Part shown: positions 7,609-16,000 of the stretch, one piece after another
Numbering within the stretch: position 1 is the stretch's first letter
How the letters are laid out: the number at the start of each line of letters is the position of its first letter
Source of the DNA: Planctomycetota bacterium
GTDB lineage: Bacteria; Planctomycetota; UBA8742; UBA2392
NCBI GenBank assembly: GCA_020845475.1
Contig: JADLFN010000029.1
Span: 1 to 40,815 of the forward strand
Direction of reading: 5' to 3'
Length of the DNA: 40,815 nucleotides
Notes under the pieces: generated by a model
Seen by the model: the letters and a program-made list of their open reading frames with translations, nothing else
What the model was told of the DNA's origin: nothing
Databases searched by the model: none
Translations under genes and position numbers: made by a program

Positions 7609-8916
7609 TCAGGCCCGCGCCCTGGCCTGCTCGAACTTTGCCGTCATTCTTTCCACCAGCCCCCTGTCGGGGTCTTGCCGCACCAGCTCTATGCCGCGGG
7701 CGAACTCGGCTTTGGCCTGTGCCGGATCTCCTTGCTGCGCCAGCACAATGGCCGCGTCGCAGCGCGTGCCGCCCTCGAACTTGGCGTTTCCGCAGGCGGC
7801 GAAGCAATCCGCGGCCGCAAGCCAGTTTCGCCGCGCTTCAAGCGGCCGGCCCGTGCGCTCGCAAATGCGCCCCAGAAGATTCAGCGCGTAGCCGGCGTGC
7901 TGGTAATTCGCGATCTGCCGGTGAATCGCCAGCGCCTCGCCCAGCGCGGCCTCGGCCTCGGTGATACGGTTCGCACTGTTATGGATCGAGCCGATGTTGG
8001 TCCAGGTGAAGGCCAGCGCGCGCAGGTTGCCGTTGCGGCGATTGAACTCGAGCGCCGTCTCAAGGATCTCGAGCGCCTTTTCGGGATGGCTCATTTCAAT
8101 GTGCAGCGCCGCAAAGTTGTTCAATGCTGTGCCTTCACGGCGCACATGGCTTTGGCTTCGCGCCAGTTGCAGCGCCTCATTGAGCAGGGTCTGGGCCCGT
8201 TCGAAATCGTCGCGGTCCAGCGCCAGCGCCCCGCGCGCGGCCGTCGCCACCATCAGCCCTTCGTTGTCGCGCAATTCACGCAACATCGCCAATGCCAGGT
8301 CGAGCACCTTGGCAGCGCGCCTGCCGCGCCCGCTATGGTGAAAGTGCCGGCCCAGAGCAATGAGCGCGCGGCATGCAGTTCGAAGGTTCCCGTTTCGGCG
8401 CGCCAGGCGCAGGGCGCGGCGGCAGAGCGCCCTTGTGCGTGAGGGTTGGAATGCGCGCGAAGCCGCGTCGGCGGCCTTTAGCAACTCGAGCGGGGCATCG
8501 GGGATGAGCGCCCCAAACTCAGTGGCAAGGCGCTCGAACCGCTCAGCGGCCTCCATATAGCGGAATTGTTCGACGCTGTGGTGCGCCGCGCGCCGCAGGT
8601 GAAGTGCTGCGCGCGCAAGCAGCGCCTCCTTGCGCGCCCTTTTGCCTTTGAACGTCAAGGCGGCCTCAAGGTGAGTGCAGATTTCCTCGGCGAAAGGATC
8701 GGCGGCTGTGGGTGTGAAGCTCTCGAGGTCAACACCGCACTCGGCGGGCGCGCCGTGAATCGCCTCGAGCGCGTCGGCGGCCAACTCGTGCAAGCGCGCG
8801 CGGTCGCCCGGGAGCTGAAGCTGGTAGGCGGCTTCGCGCACAAGGGCATGTCGGAACATGTAAGCTTGTTCGGCGTTCACGAACTGCTGATGGTAACGCA
8901 CGCGCGCATCCGGCAT
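7609..8916 (-). CDS. TPR-repeat protein, apparently the C-terminal part of an ATPase-TPR protein
   Basis: The 435-residue product begins close to YMFRHALVREAAYQLQLPGDRARLHELAADALE. In large bacterial kinase/AAA-ATPase-TPR proteins this block normally follows the ATPase domain. Behind it lie about seven TPR-like helical pairs (for example TALNNFAALHIEMSHPEKALEILETALEF). The ATPase part is missing: an in-frame TGA immediately precedes TTG-ATG, and no P-loop is encoded upstream. It may be a stand-alone scaffold or the remnant of a truncated gene; the long undamaged frame argues that it is still translated. No Shine-Dalgarno site is clear. It follows the beta-propeller gene on the same strand. 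Confidence 0.65.
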   Translation of the reverse strand: MPDARVRYHQQFVNAEQAYMFRHALVREAAYQLQLPGDRARLHELAADALEAIHGAPAECGVDLESFTPTAADPFAEEICTHLEAALTFKGKRARKEALLARAALHLRRAAHHSVEQFRYMEAAERFERLATEFGALIPDAPLELLKAADAASRAFQPSRTRALCRRALRLARRNGNLRTACRALIALGRHFHHSGRGRRAAKVLDLALAMLRELRDNEGLMVATAARGALALDRDDFERAQTLLNEALQLARSQSHVRREGTALNNFAALHIEMSHPEKALEILETALEFNRRNGNLRALAFTWTNIGSIHNSANRITEAEAALGEALAIHRQIANYQHAGYALNLLGRICERTGRPLEARRNWLAAADCFAACGNAKFEGGTRCDAAIVLAQQGDPAQAKAEFARGIELVRQDPDRGLVERMTAKFEQARARA

Positions 8917-9016
8917 CAATCACGGGTGTGCGCAAATGGCGCACAATTACGGAACAGGTCGGCCCCTTGCGGCCGCGCGTATCACGGCCTGCGCTCAGAA
9001 CAACCATGAGCATCCG

Positions 9017-9385
9017 CTACGACGATGCCATGTGCGCTATGGCGGCAGGCGATTGCATCGCCATGGCCGCGTTGGCGCCGTCGGTGGCAATGCTGACCAT
9101 ACCCCAGCCAAGGCCCTTGAGTTCGGCCGTCCACAAGTGGCGACCATCGTCAAGACTCAGGCAGTGCAGGCGGCCATGATTGCCGGCGAACACCATATCT
9201 CCGTCAATCAACAGTGTGCCCACGGGCCCGCCAAACACGCCCGGCAATCGCGAGCGCCAGATTTCATCTCCGGTCAGCGGCTCAAGGGCAACAACCGTTT
9301 GTCCGACCAGCACGCAAAGGTGTTTGGGTTTGCGCAGGTCAGTGCGCTGCTTGCGCTCGATTATGGGTTGCATTCTCGGTTTCAA
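9017..9385 (-). CDS. Small PQQ-like beta-propeller repeat protein
   Basis: The 122-residue product contains PQQ/YVTN-like beta-strands: CVLVGQTVVALEPLTGDEIWRSRLP, then LLIDGDMVFAGNHGRLHCLSLDDGRHLWTAEL. That is one to two blades, far short of a complete propeller, so it would have to oligomerise, cap another protein or be a fragment. I chose TTG 9385 because AGGAGG lies six bases upstream; ATG 9373 is in frame but 17 or more bases from that site. It has no signal peptide. It is divergent from the tandem TPR genes and upstream of the truncated TPR protein, with which it may share a transcript. Confidence 0.6.
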   Translation of the reverse strand: MKPRMQPIIERKQRTDLRKPKHLCVLVGQTVVALEPLTGDEIWRSRLPGVFGGPVGTLLIDGDMVFAGNHGRLHCLSLDDGRHLWTAELKGLGWGMVSIATDGANAAMAMQSPAAIAHMASS

Positions 9386-9552
9386 GGTTGGCCTCCTGCG
9401 ACAACGATACCGAGGCAGGGGCCGCTGTCCGCTCCAAATTGCGCGGCCGATTCGAACGCGCATCCGCCAGTGTGACCCGCGATCACTCAACATCGCGCTG
9501 TCCAAAAAACTGAACCCGCAACAATACGCCCGACGTTTGCAGGCCGTTGACG

Positions 9553-9581
9553 TTGCGCGCGGCGCGAGTGACGCGTAGCAT
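9553..9581 (+). promoter_or_regulatory. Possible promoter of the first tandem TPR gene
   Basis: TTGCGC at 9553-9558 and TAGCAT at 9576-9581 are 17 bases apart; an alternative -10 is CATAAT at 9579-9584. Either would start the mRNA only a few bases before ATG 9596, and no Shine-Dalgarno site is present. Confidence 0.3.
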
Positions 9582-9595
9582 AATGTGTTCGGGCC

Positions 9596-11353
9596 ATGGC
9601 TGAACTGACGCAAGAACAGGCGGCGTTCCTCAAGCAGCGCATTCCGGAGAATTACCTGCCGGTGCGTGAGCCGGTCGTTTACATCCGCGACCTGCTGGCG
9701 ATCAAAAAGATGATCGTAGCTGCGCCTGACCCGGAATCAGCCAACCTGGAGCTTGTGGGCCAGCCCATGCCGGTTCGGGGTGTCACTGTCAATGACCTTC
9801 ATGTGGTGGTGCGCCACGCCTGCAAGGCCATTGATTATGACCGCGAATGCGCACAGGCATACGTGATGCTCGTTCGCGGCGTGATTGAGCTTTCGCGATA
9901 CGATGAGATGGTCGTGCACCCGGTGCCCTTGCGCGAGGTTCTGCCGCTGGCGCAGCGGGGCAAATCCATCGACGAAAGCAACGCTGATGCCTGGGCTGCG
10001 TATATCGAGATCAACATTCACCTCAAGCGCTGGGACGTCGTTACCGAGAACCTGGCCAACTTCCGCGCCCGCAAGTTCGACCCCAAGCTCTCCGCCGAAC
10101 TGAGCCTGCTTGCGGCCAAGGGCCAGGAGCTGCCGGCCGACGAAGTGTTGTGGTACGACAAACTGCTCGCGCTGACGCAGTTTTCCGCCGATCGAGCCGA
10201 ACTCCACGGCAAGCAGGGCATGGCCTACCTCAAGCTCAAACTCAAGAAGGAAGCCGACGAGTGCTTTCACCGCGCGCTCGTGGAAGGCGGACCTTTGAGC
10301 TGGGTGGCACACCAGTGGTCGATGCTTAAGGACGACCTGGGCGTGCGCCCGGCCGCCATAGAACTCAACCGGCGCGCCACGAACTTCGATAACGATAACC
10401 GCGCCGCCAAGGCCTACGCCGAACTGTTGCGTGCGCCCTTTCGCCGTTTTGGCCACCCTTTCCCCGGCCCGGCCGCGCTGGAGGAAGAGAAGATACGCGG
10501 CATCGCGCTTCCCGGCTGTGATCCGGCAGTGGAGAAAGCCAACAACCTCAAGCCCTACGAGCCGCCCAAAAGCGTGACGCGCGCCATTGCCAAGCGCGAA
10601 GCGACGCGCATCCTGACCAAGCCCAAAGGCGGCCCGGCAAACATCAGCACCGGCGAAGGCGCCATTTCCCTCGCGCGCTCACTCACACCCGACGAGCCAA
10701 TTGAGGAAGACGACACCGCCGTGGGCGTTGGCTACCTTCAACAGTCCGGCGATGCCGTCACCATGCGCGGCATCGAAAAGGAAAAGCAGAAGGACAAGAA
10801 AGATGACTCCGGGCTGCTTGTGCCGCGCGATGCCAACGTGCCGTTGCCGATGCCCGCAACGCGCACAATTCGGCGCACGGAGCTGGACAAACGGCCGCCC
10901 AAGCCGCCGGACGGCCCTCAAACCAAAATCGTTCGCCGCGCCCCCATGGTGCCCATGGGCATAGCCGCGCCAACGCCAGATGCGTCCACCAGCGAAGACA
11001 AAGAGGCGCCGCCCAAGGTGCAATACGTGCGGCCGAAGACAGGTCAGTTTCAGCCCGTGAGACCGGCGACCGGGCAAGCGCCCGCGCTTAAACCACCAAC
11101 GGCCGAAACGCGCGCTTTGCGGCCGCCAACGGGGCAATCGCCGTTGCCGCCGCAGCCGGAGTCGCCGACGCGCGTCATTCGCCCGCCCACCGGCCAAACA
11201 CGCGTCCTGCCGATTCCTGTCGCGCCGCTGCCGCCCATTCCGATTGCGCCCGCAACGGCGCCGGAGCCCGCCGCAGAATCCACAACGCCGCTCCAACCAG
11301 CACCGGAACCGGAACAGCCAGAGCCGCCGTCGGAAGATCCGCCGGCACCCTGA
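9596..11353 (+). CDS. TPR-like protein with disordered RPxTGQ-repeat tail
   Basis: The 585-residue protein has an N-terminal helical TPR-like domain (about 1-330) containing TPR-type segments such as AYVMLVRGVIELSRYDEMV and AELHGKQGMAYLKLKLKKEADECFHRAL. It is followed by about 255 residues rich in Pro, Lys and Thr that look disordered. The tail holds the recurring hexapeptides RPKTGQ, RPATGQ, RPPTGQ and RPPTGQ. The helical domain is paralogous to the next gene: they share QKAFLK/QAAFLK-type starts, PENY, VAHxWSxLK, AAIELNRRA and RGIALPGCD. No catalytic motif or signal peptide is visible, so a cytoplasmic scaffold is the best guess. The tail could be a multivalent binding segment. Confidence 0.72.
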   Translation: MAELTQEQAAFLKQRIPENYLPVREPVVYIRDLLAIKKMIVAAPDPESANLELVGQPMPVRGVTVNDLHVVVRHACKAIDYDRECAQAYVMLVRGVIELSRYDEMVVHPVPLREVLPLAQRGKSIDESNADAWAAYIEINIHLKRWDVVTENLANFRARKFDPKLSAELSLLAAKGQELPADEVLWYDKLLALTQFSADRAELHGKQGMAYLKLKLKKEADECFHRALVEGGPLSWVAHQWSMLKDDLGVRPAAIELNRRATNFDNDNRAAKAYAELLRAPFRRFGHPFPGPAALEEEKIRGIALPGCDPAVEKANNLKPYEPPKSVTRAIAKREATRILTKPKGGPANISTGEGAISLARSLTPDEPIEEDDTAVGVGYLQQSGDAVTMRGIEKEKQKDKKDDSGLLVPRDANVPLPMPATRTIRRTELDKRPPKPPDGPQTKIVRRAPMVPMGIAAPTPDASTSEDKEAPPKVQYVRPKTGQFQPVRPATGQAPALKPPTAETRALRPPTGQSPLPPQPESPTRVIRPPTGQTRVLPIPVAPLPPIPIAPATAPEPAAESTTPLQPAPEPEQPEPPSEDPPAP

Positions 11354-11394
11354 CCCGTCGGCGCTTTCCTTGCGCTCTCATGGCACGGCCGCGC

Positions 11395-11400
11395 TAAAAT
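11395..11400 (+). promoter_or_regulatory. Probable -10 box giving a leaderless transcript of the second TPR gene
   Basis: TAAAAT at 11395-11400 ends seven bases before the ATG at 11407, exactly where transcription would begin at the start codon. TTGCGC at 11370-11375 is a weak -35 candidate (19-base spacing). No Shine-Dalgarno site is present. Confidence 0.4.
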
Positions 11401-11406
11401 GCGGCC

Positions 11407-12438
11407 ATGCACCAACCCACGCCCGAGCAGAAGGCCTTTCTCAAGCTGCGCCTGCCGGAAAACTACGCCCCCGTCAAACAGGACGTGGATGCGCTCAAGC
11501 AATGGCTTGCCGACGCCGCCAACGCCTCTGCCGCCACCAACCCCGCCGAGTCGCGAAAGCTGCTCATCGGCCTTGAAGATCCCGAGCAAAACACACCGGT
11601 GGCGCGGCTGCAGGAAATTGTCCAGCGCTGCTGCGAGGCCGTGGTGCTGGACCGCAACAACGCGGCTGCGCACTTCATGCTGGCCCGCGCGATAACCGAG
11701 CTTGGCCGTTTTGACGAGGACACCTACCACGGCCAGGCGCTGCGCGACGCATCGGACTTCGCCGAAAACGCCAAACAGCTTGCGCCCAAGGTGGGCAAGG
11801 CCTGGCGCGCGGGCATTGAGATTCTGATTCGCCAGGGTCGCCACGATATTGCCTACGAGCAACTGGGAGAATTGCAGAAACTCGGCATTGCGCCCGGCAC
11901 CCATGCCACACTCATGGCGCTGTGGCACGAGCGCCAGGGGCATTGGGCAGAGGCCGCGCAGTATTACGAGAAGGCCGTCACCTACGCGACGAACAACGCG
12001 CGCCGCAGCGAACTCTACACGCTCGAGGCGCTGGCCTGGATCAACGCGGGCAAAAAGTCCGACGCTGACCGTGCCTTGATGCTGGGCCTGCTCGAAGGCG
12101 GCGAACAGCCGTGGATTGCCCACAACTGGAGTGTGCTCAAGAACGAGCTTGGCAACTCCTGGGCCGCCGTCGAACTCAACCGCCGCGCGCTGATGTGGGA
12201 TCCCGGTTTCGAAGCCGCGCAGGAATTCCGCGACTACCTGCAAAATGCGTTCACCCAACTCAAGCGCCCCTGGCCCGGCGCGCAGATGCTGCAGGAAGAG
12301 CAACTGCGCGGCATAGCCCTGCCCGGCTGCGACACCGAGATCATGGTGAAGAACAAACTCCAACCCTGGAGCCCGCCAAGAAGAGGCGAACGCGCCAAGG
12401 CGACCAGGACGTTCCGCACCGGGTTGGAAGAAGTTTGA
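11407..12438 (+). CDS. TPR-like protein, paralogue of the upstream gene without the tail
   Basis: The 343-residue product is a helical-repeat protein paralogous to the upstream gene over its whole length. Common anchors are the start TPEQKAFLKLRLPENYAPV, the repeat HWAEAAQYYEKAVTYATNN, PWIAHNWSVLKNELGNSWAAVELNRRAL and LRGIALPGCD near the C-terminus. It ends soon after with a basic KxxQPWSPPRRGERAK segment where the paralogue begins its long proline-rich tail. The tandem order and the conserved RGIALPGCD motif point to gene duplication followed by loss or gain of the tail. No enzymatic motif is seen. Confidence 0.72.
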   Translation: MHQPTPEQKAFLKLRLPENYAPVKQDVDALKQWLADAANASAATNPAESRKLLIGLEDPEQNTPVARLQEIVQRCCEAVVLDRNNAAAHFMLARAITELGRFDEDTYHGQALRDASDFAENAKQLAPKVGKAWRAGIEILIRQGRHDIAYEQLGELQKLGIAPGTHATLMALWHERQGHWAEAAQYYEKAVTYATNNARRSELYTLEALAWINAGKKSDADRALMLGLLEGGEQPWIAHNWSVLKNELGNSWAAVELNRRALMWDPGFEAAQEFRDYLQNAFTQLKRPWPGAQMLQEEQLRGIALPGCDTEIMVKNKLQPWSPPRRGERAKATRTFRTGLEEV

Positions 12439-12450
12439 CGGACGGCAAAT

Positions 12451-12503
12451 GGCACTTCGAAAAGCATCGCGCAAATGCGCTAAACCGCCAATGCCCGCGT
12501 TGG
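12451..12503 (+). repeat. Left inverted repeat of the GxxExxY cassette
   Basis: These 53 bases match the reverse complement of 12978-13030 at 41 of 53 positions without gaps. The best block contains AATGCGC and AAACCGC. It starts 13 bases after the stop of the TPR gene. Confidence 0.75.
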
Positions 12504-12543
12504 TTCGAGAACGGCCTACGCAGCCTGCGAGTGCGACGCTTGG

Positions 12544-12927
12544 TTATTCGGGTAGCCCATTGACCACCCGCGTAACGACTTCGCTCCAGGATTCTGCGCC
12601 CAGATTTATCAGCAAGCCAAGCCTCTTTCCCGTCAAACGAACGTAAGTCAGCGTCTGTCGCTTGTGGATCTTGGCTGTTTGCTCCAGTGCCTTCAGCTCG
12701 ATGACGTCATTGTCTTCGACTACCATGTCGGCGCGGAACGCAGCCTCGAATACGATTTCATCCCAGATGATGTCTACATCCTGTTGAACCGAGACCTTCA
12801 GTCCCAGCTTCTTAAGTTCATGGACAAGAATACGCTCGTAAACTGACTCAAGCAGGCCGGGGCCCAACTTCGTGTAGATCTGGTACGTTGCATTCACTAC
12901 CATCTTCGCGATGTCGTTTTCCGTCAC
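12544..12927 (-). CDS. GxxExxY protein
   Basis: The 127-residue product carries the family-defining motif GPGLLESVYE (about residues 22-31) and the usual blocks ILVHELKKLGLKV, FRADMVVEDNDVIELKALE and LTYVRLTGKRLGLLINLGA. D-x(n)-E-x-K (ADMVVED to IELK) resembles a PD-(D/E)XK nuclease core; this relationship is an inference and the biochemical role of the family is not established to my knowledge. The gene is alone between two convergent genes and sits inside 53-bp imperfect inverted repeats, which suggests it moves as a small cassette. Its base composition is noticeably less GC-rich than the flanking genes, in line with horizontal origin. Confidence 0.92.
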   Translation of the reverse strand: MTENDIAKMVVNATYQIYTKLGPGLLESVYERILVHELKKLGLKVSVQQDVDIIWDEIVFEAAFRADMVVEDNDVIELKALEQTAKIHKRQTLTYVRLTGKRLGLLINLGAESWSEVVTRVVNGLPE

Positions 12928-12977
12928 GGCTCACCTCTTTTGGTAGAGTTTGCTATCTGACGTAAGGCGTCCACCCG

Positions 12978-13030
12978 CCCAGGCGCTCATTTGCGGTTTT
13001 GCGCATTGGCGCTACGCAGTTCGATGTGCC
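12978..13030 (-). repeat. Right inverted repeat of the GxxExxY cassette
   Basis: This is the inverted partner of 12451-12503 (41 of 53 matches). It ends 37 bases before the dnaE stop codon, so repeats plus gene (580 bp) fill almost all of the intergenic space. Confidence 0.75.
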
Positions 13031-13067
13031 AAAGGCCTGCGCCAGCCGACTTCGCATTCATGCCACA

Positions 13068-16000
13068 CTAATTCGCCGCCACGATGACGTCGCTTCCGGG
13101 AATCAGCTTCTTTACGCCCAAGATGAAATCCGGCGTCGGTTTGACGCGGAAATCCGGCGCGGCTTCGATCAGTTCCAGCTCCGCTCCGTCTTCGCCCAGC
13201 ACCTTGAAGAACAGCGGCGTGGGCCCGGCGTGCTGGAGTGCTAGTTCGCTCAAGTTGCCCAGCACTTCGTCGTGAATCTGGCTTACCGTGAGTTGCAGGC
13301 AAACGGCCTTGGTGAATTTTTCGCGTGCGCCGGCTGCCGGCACCAATGCGTCAGCGCGTGTCACCACTTTGCCGTCATCCTCTTTGTTGGCCTCGCCCAC
13401 GACGAACAACGCTGCGCCTTCTTTCAGGCGCCCGGCCCAGGCCTTGGCCAGTTCCTGGAAAACAACAACCTTGAACGCGCCCTTGGGGCCAATGAGCACG
13501 AAATTGGCGTACTCGTTGCCGCGCTTGCTGGTGCCGGTGCGCAGCTTGTTAACCACTCCGCCAATGCGCACGCGCACCGGCTCGGTGAGCGTGGCCAAAT
13601 CTTCGGGCGTGGTATCGGTGAAGGTCTTGAAGTCTTCGTCAAAGGCCAGACCTTCGTCGGCGGAGAGTCTCTGCTCGGCGTCCTGCACATGGATGATTTC
13701 GCTGACCGTGACCGCCACTTGTTCCTGAACGTCTTCGCCTTCTTCTTCGCCTGCGGGCGCTGTTGCCTGAATCTGCGTGGCCTCGGTGATGCCGCGCACG
13801 AACACGGGCGCGTCTTCCTGGATTACGCTCTGGAATTTCTCGTAGGTGTCCGGAAATACCGTGACCTTGGTGATGCCGTTTGAGTCGGCGAGGTCGAACT
13901 TAGCCATCTTCTTGCCGAAGTTGCGGCTGCTCTCGTTTTTCACGGTGTTGACGCTCAGGCCCGAAATCAACCCGCCGATGACCACGGCGCAGCCCGGCTT
14001 GAGGCCCAGCAGCGACTTGGAGTCATACTTGGCGAACTTGGCAAATAGCTCGCGGTGCGTGTCGAGCGGGCTTGATGAAATGTAGAAGCCGAAGGTCTCG
14101 CGCTCGGCGCGCTGGCGTTCGCTTTCGCTCAATTCGGGCACCTTTGGCAGCAGCGCGAGGTCGCGCGCCTTTTCGTCGGGTTCCTGCTTGGCTTTGCCGC
14201 CAAAGAGCCCCTTCTGGCCGCGCAGACGATCAGCCGCGGCTTCGGCACAGACCTTGAGCGCGCTTTCCAGGCCCTCCAGCAACGCGCGGCGGTTGAGGCC
14301 GAAGCTGTCAAAGGTGCCGCCCTTAACGAGCGATTCCAACACGGCTTTGTTGATGTGCGTGAGATCGACGTTTTCGAGGAAGTGGAGAAAGCCCTTGAAC
14401 GCCTTGACCTTGTTGCGGCCCTCAATGATTTTCTCGACGGCCTTCGTGCCTACGCCCTTCATGCCGGAAAGGCCGAAAACGACGGTGCCATCGCGCGCCG
14501 TGAACACCGCGTCCGACAGATTGATATCGGGCGGAACCACCTTCAAACCCATGGCGCGCACGTTGCGAATGCCTTCGACAATCTTGTCGTTGTTGCCGAT
14601 CTGGCTCGTCAGCAGTGCAGCTGCGTACTCGCTGGGATAGTGAGTCTTCAACCAGCCGGTTTGATAGGTGATCAAACCGTAGGCCACGGTGTGCGCTTTG
14701 TTGAAGCCGTAGGCGCCAAAGCCCTCAATCTGCTGCCAAAGATGCTCGCCCAGCTTTTTCGAGAAGCCGCTCTTCTCGCAGCCCTCGATGAACTTCGGCC
14801 GGATGACGTCCATCTCTTCCTTCTTCTTCTTGCCGATCGCCTTGCGCAGCTTGTCGGCGTCGCCGGGAGTGAAACCCGCCAGGCGGCGCGAAATCAACAT
14901 CGCCTGTTCCTGGTAAATCAGCGTGCCGTAGGTGTCGCTCAGGATTTCTTTGAGGCGCGAGACGGCTTCGGCGTTGGCGATGCCCTCGTTTTCGCCGGGC
15001 ATGGTCACCTTGACGCGGCCATGTTTGCGCGCGGCAAACTCTTTATCGACGCCCGCCGCCAGCGGGCCCGGGCGATAGATCGCCAGCACGGCCGAGATGT
15101 CTTCAAAGGTGCTGGGTTTAATGGCCTGCATCAGGCGGCACATGCCCTCGGATTCAACCTGAAACACGCCAAAGCCTTCGCCGGCGCTGAGTGTTTTATA
15201 CGTCGCGGCATCGTCAAGCGTGTGGAGAGACTTGTAGGGCGCGTCGGCGGGGACTTTGGTGGGGTCCAGCTCAATGCGCAGGCCGGTGTTTTTCTCGATG
15301 ACGCGCAACGCCTGGTCGATGATGGTCAGGTTGCGCAGGCCCAGAAAATCCATCTTCAGCAGGCCCTGCGCTTCAACTTCGCTCATGTTGTATTGCGTGG
15401 CGATGACCACTTCGCCGTCGCTTCCTTCCTGCCGCATCAGCGGCATGTAGTTGGTCACGTCGGCGTCGCTGATCACCACGCCCGCGGCATGCACGCCCGT
15501 GCCGCGATTGAGGCCCTCGATGCTGCGCGCGGTATCCACGAGTTTGCGCGTTTCTTCGTCGCTCTCGTATTGCTGCTTGAATTCGGGGATTTCCTTGAGG
15601 CATTCGTCGAGCGGCTTGACCTTGCCCTGCATCACGGGAATCAGCTTGGTCAGCGCGTTGACCTTTTGCAGCGGCACGCCCAGCACGCGGCCCGCGTCTT
15701 TCACAGCCGCGCGCGCCAGAAGTTTGCCAAACGTTCCGATCTGGCAAACCGATTCGTCGCCGTACTTCTTGCGCACGTATTCAATTACTTCGCCGCGACG
15801 CTCGACGCAGAAGTCGATATCGATATCCGGCATCGAGACGCGGTCGGGGTTCAAAAAGCGCTCGAACAGCAGGTTGTACTTGATCGGGTCCAGCCCCGTG
15901 ATGCCAAGCGCATAGGCAACGATCGAACCCGCCGCCGATCCGCGGCCGGGCCCGACGGGGATTTCGCGATCCTTGGCCCACTGGATGAAATCGGCAACGA

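Noticed and set aside
8931..8947. GTGCGCAAATGGCGCAC palindrome as an operator
   Set aside because: Only a 6-bp stem with a 5-base loop; GC-rich short palindromes of this size are expected by chance here.
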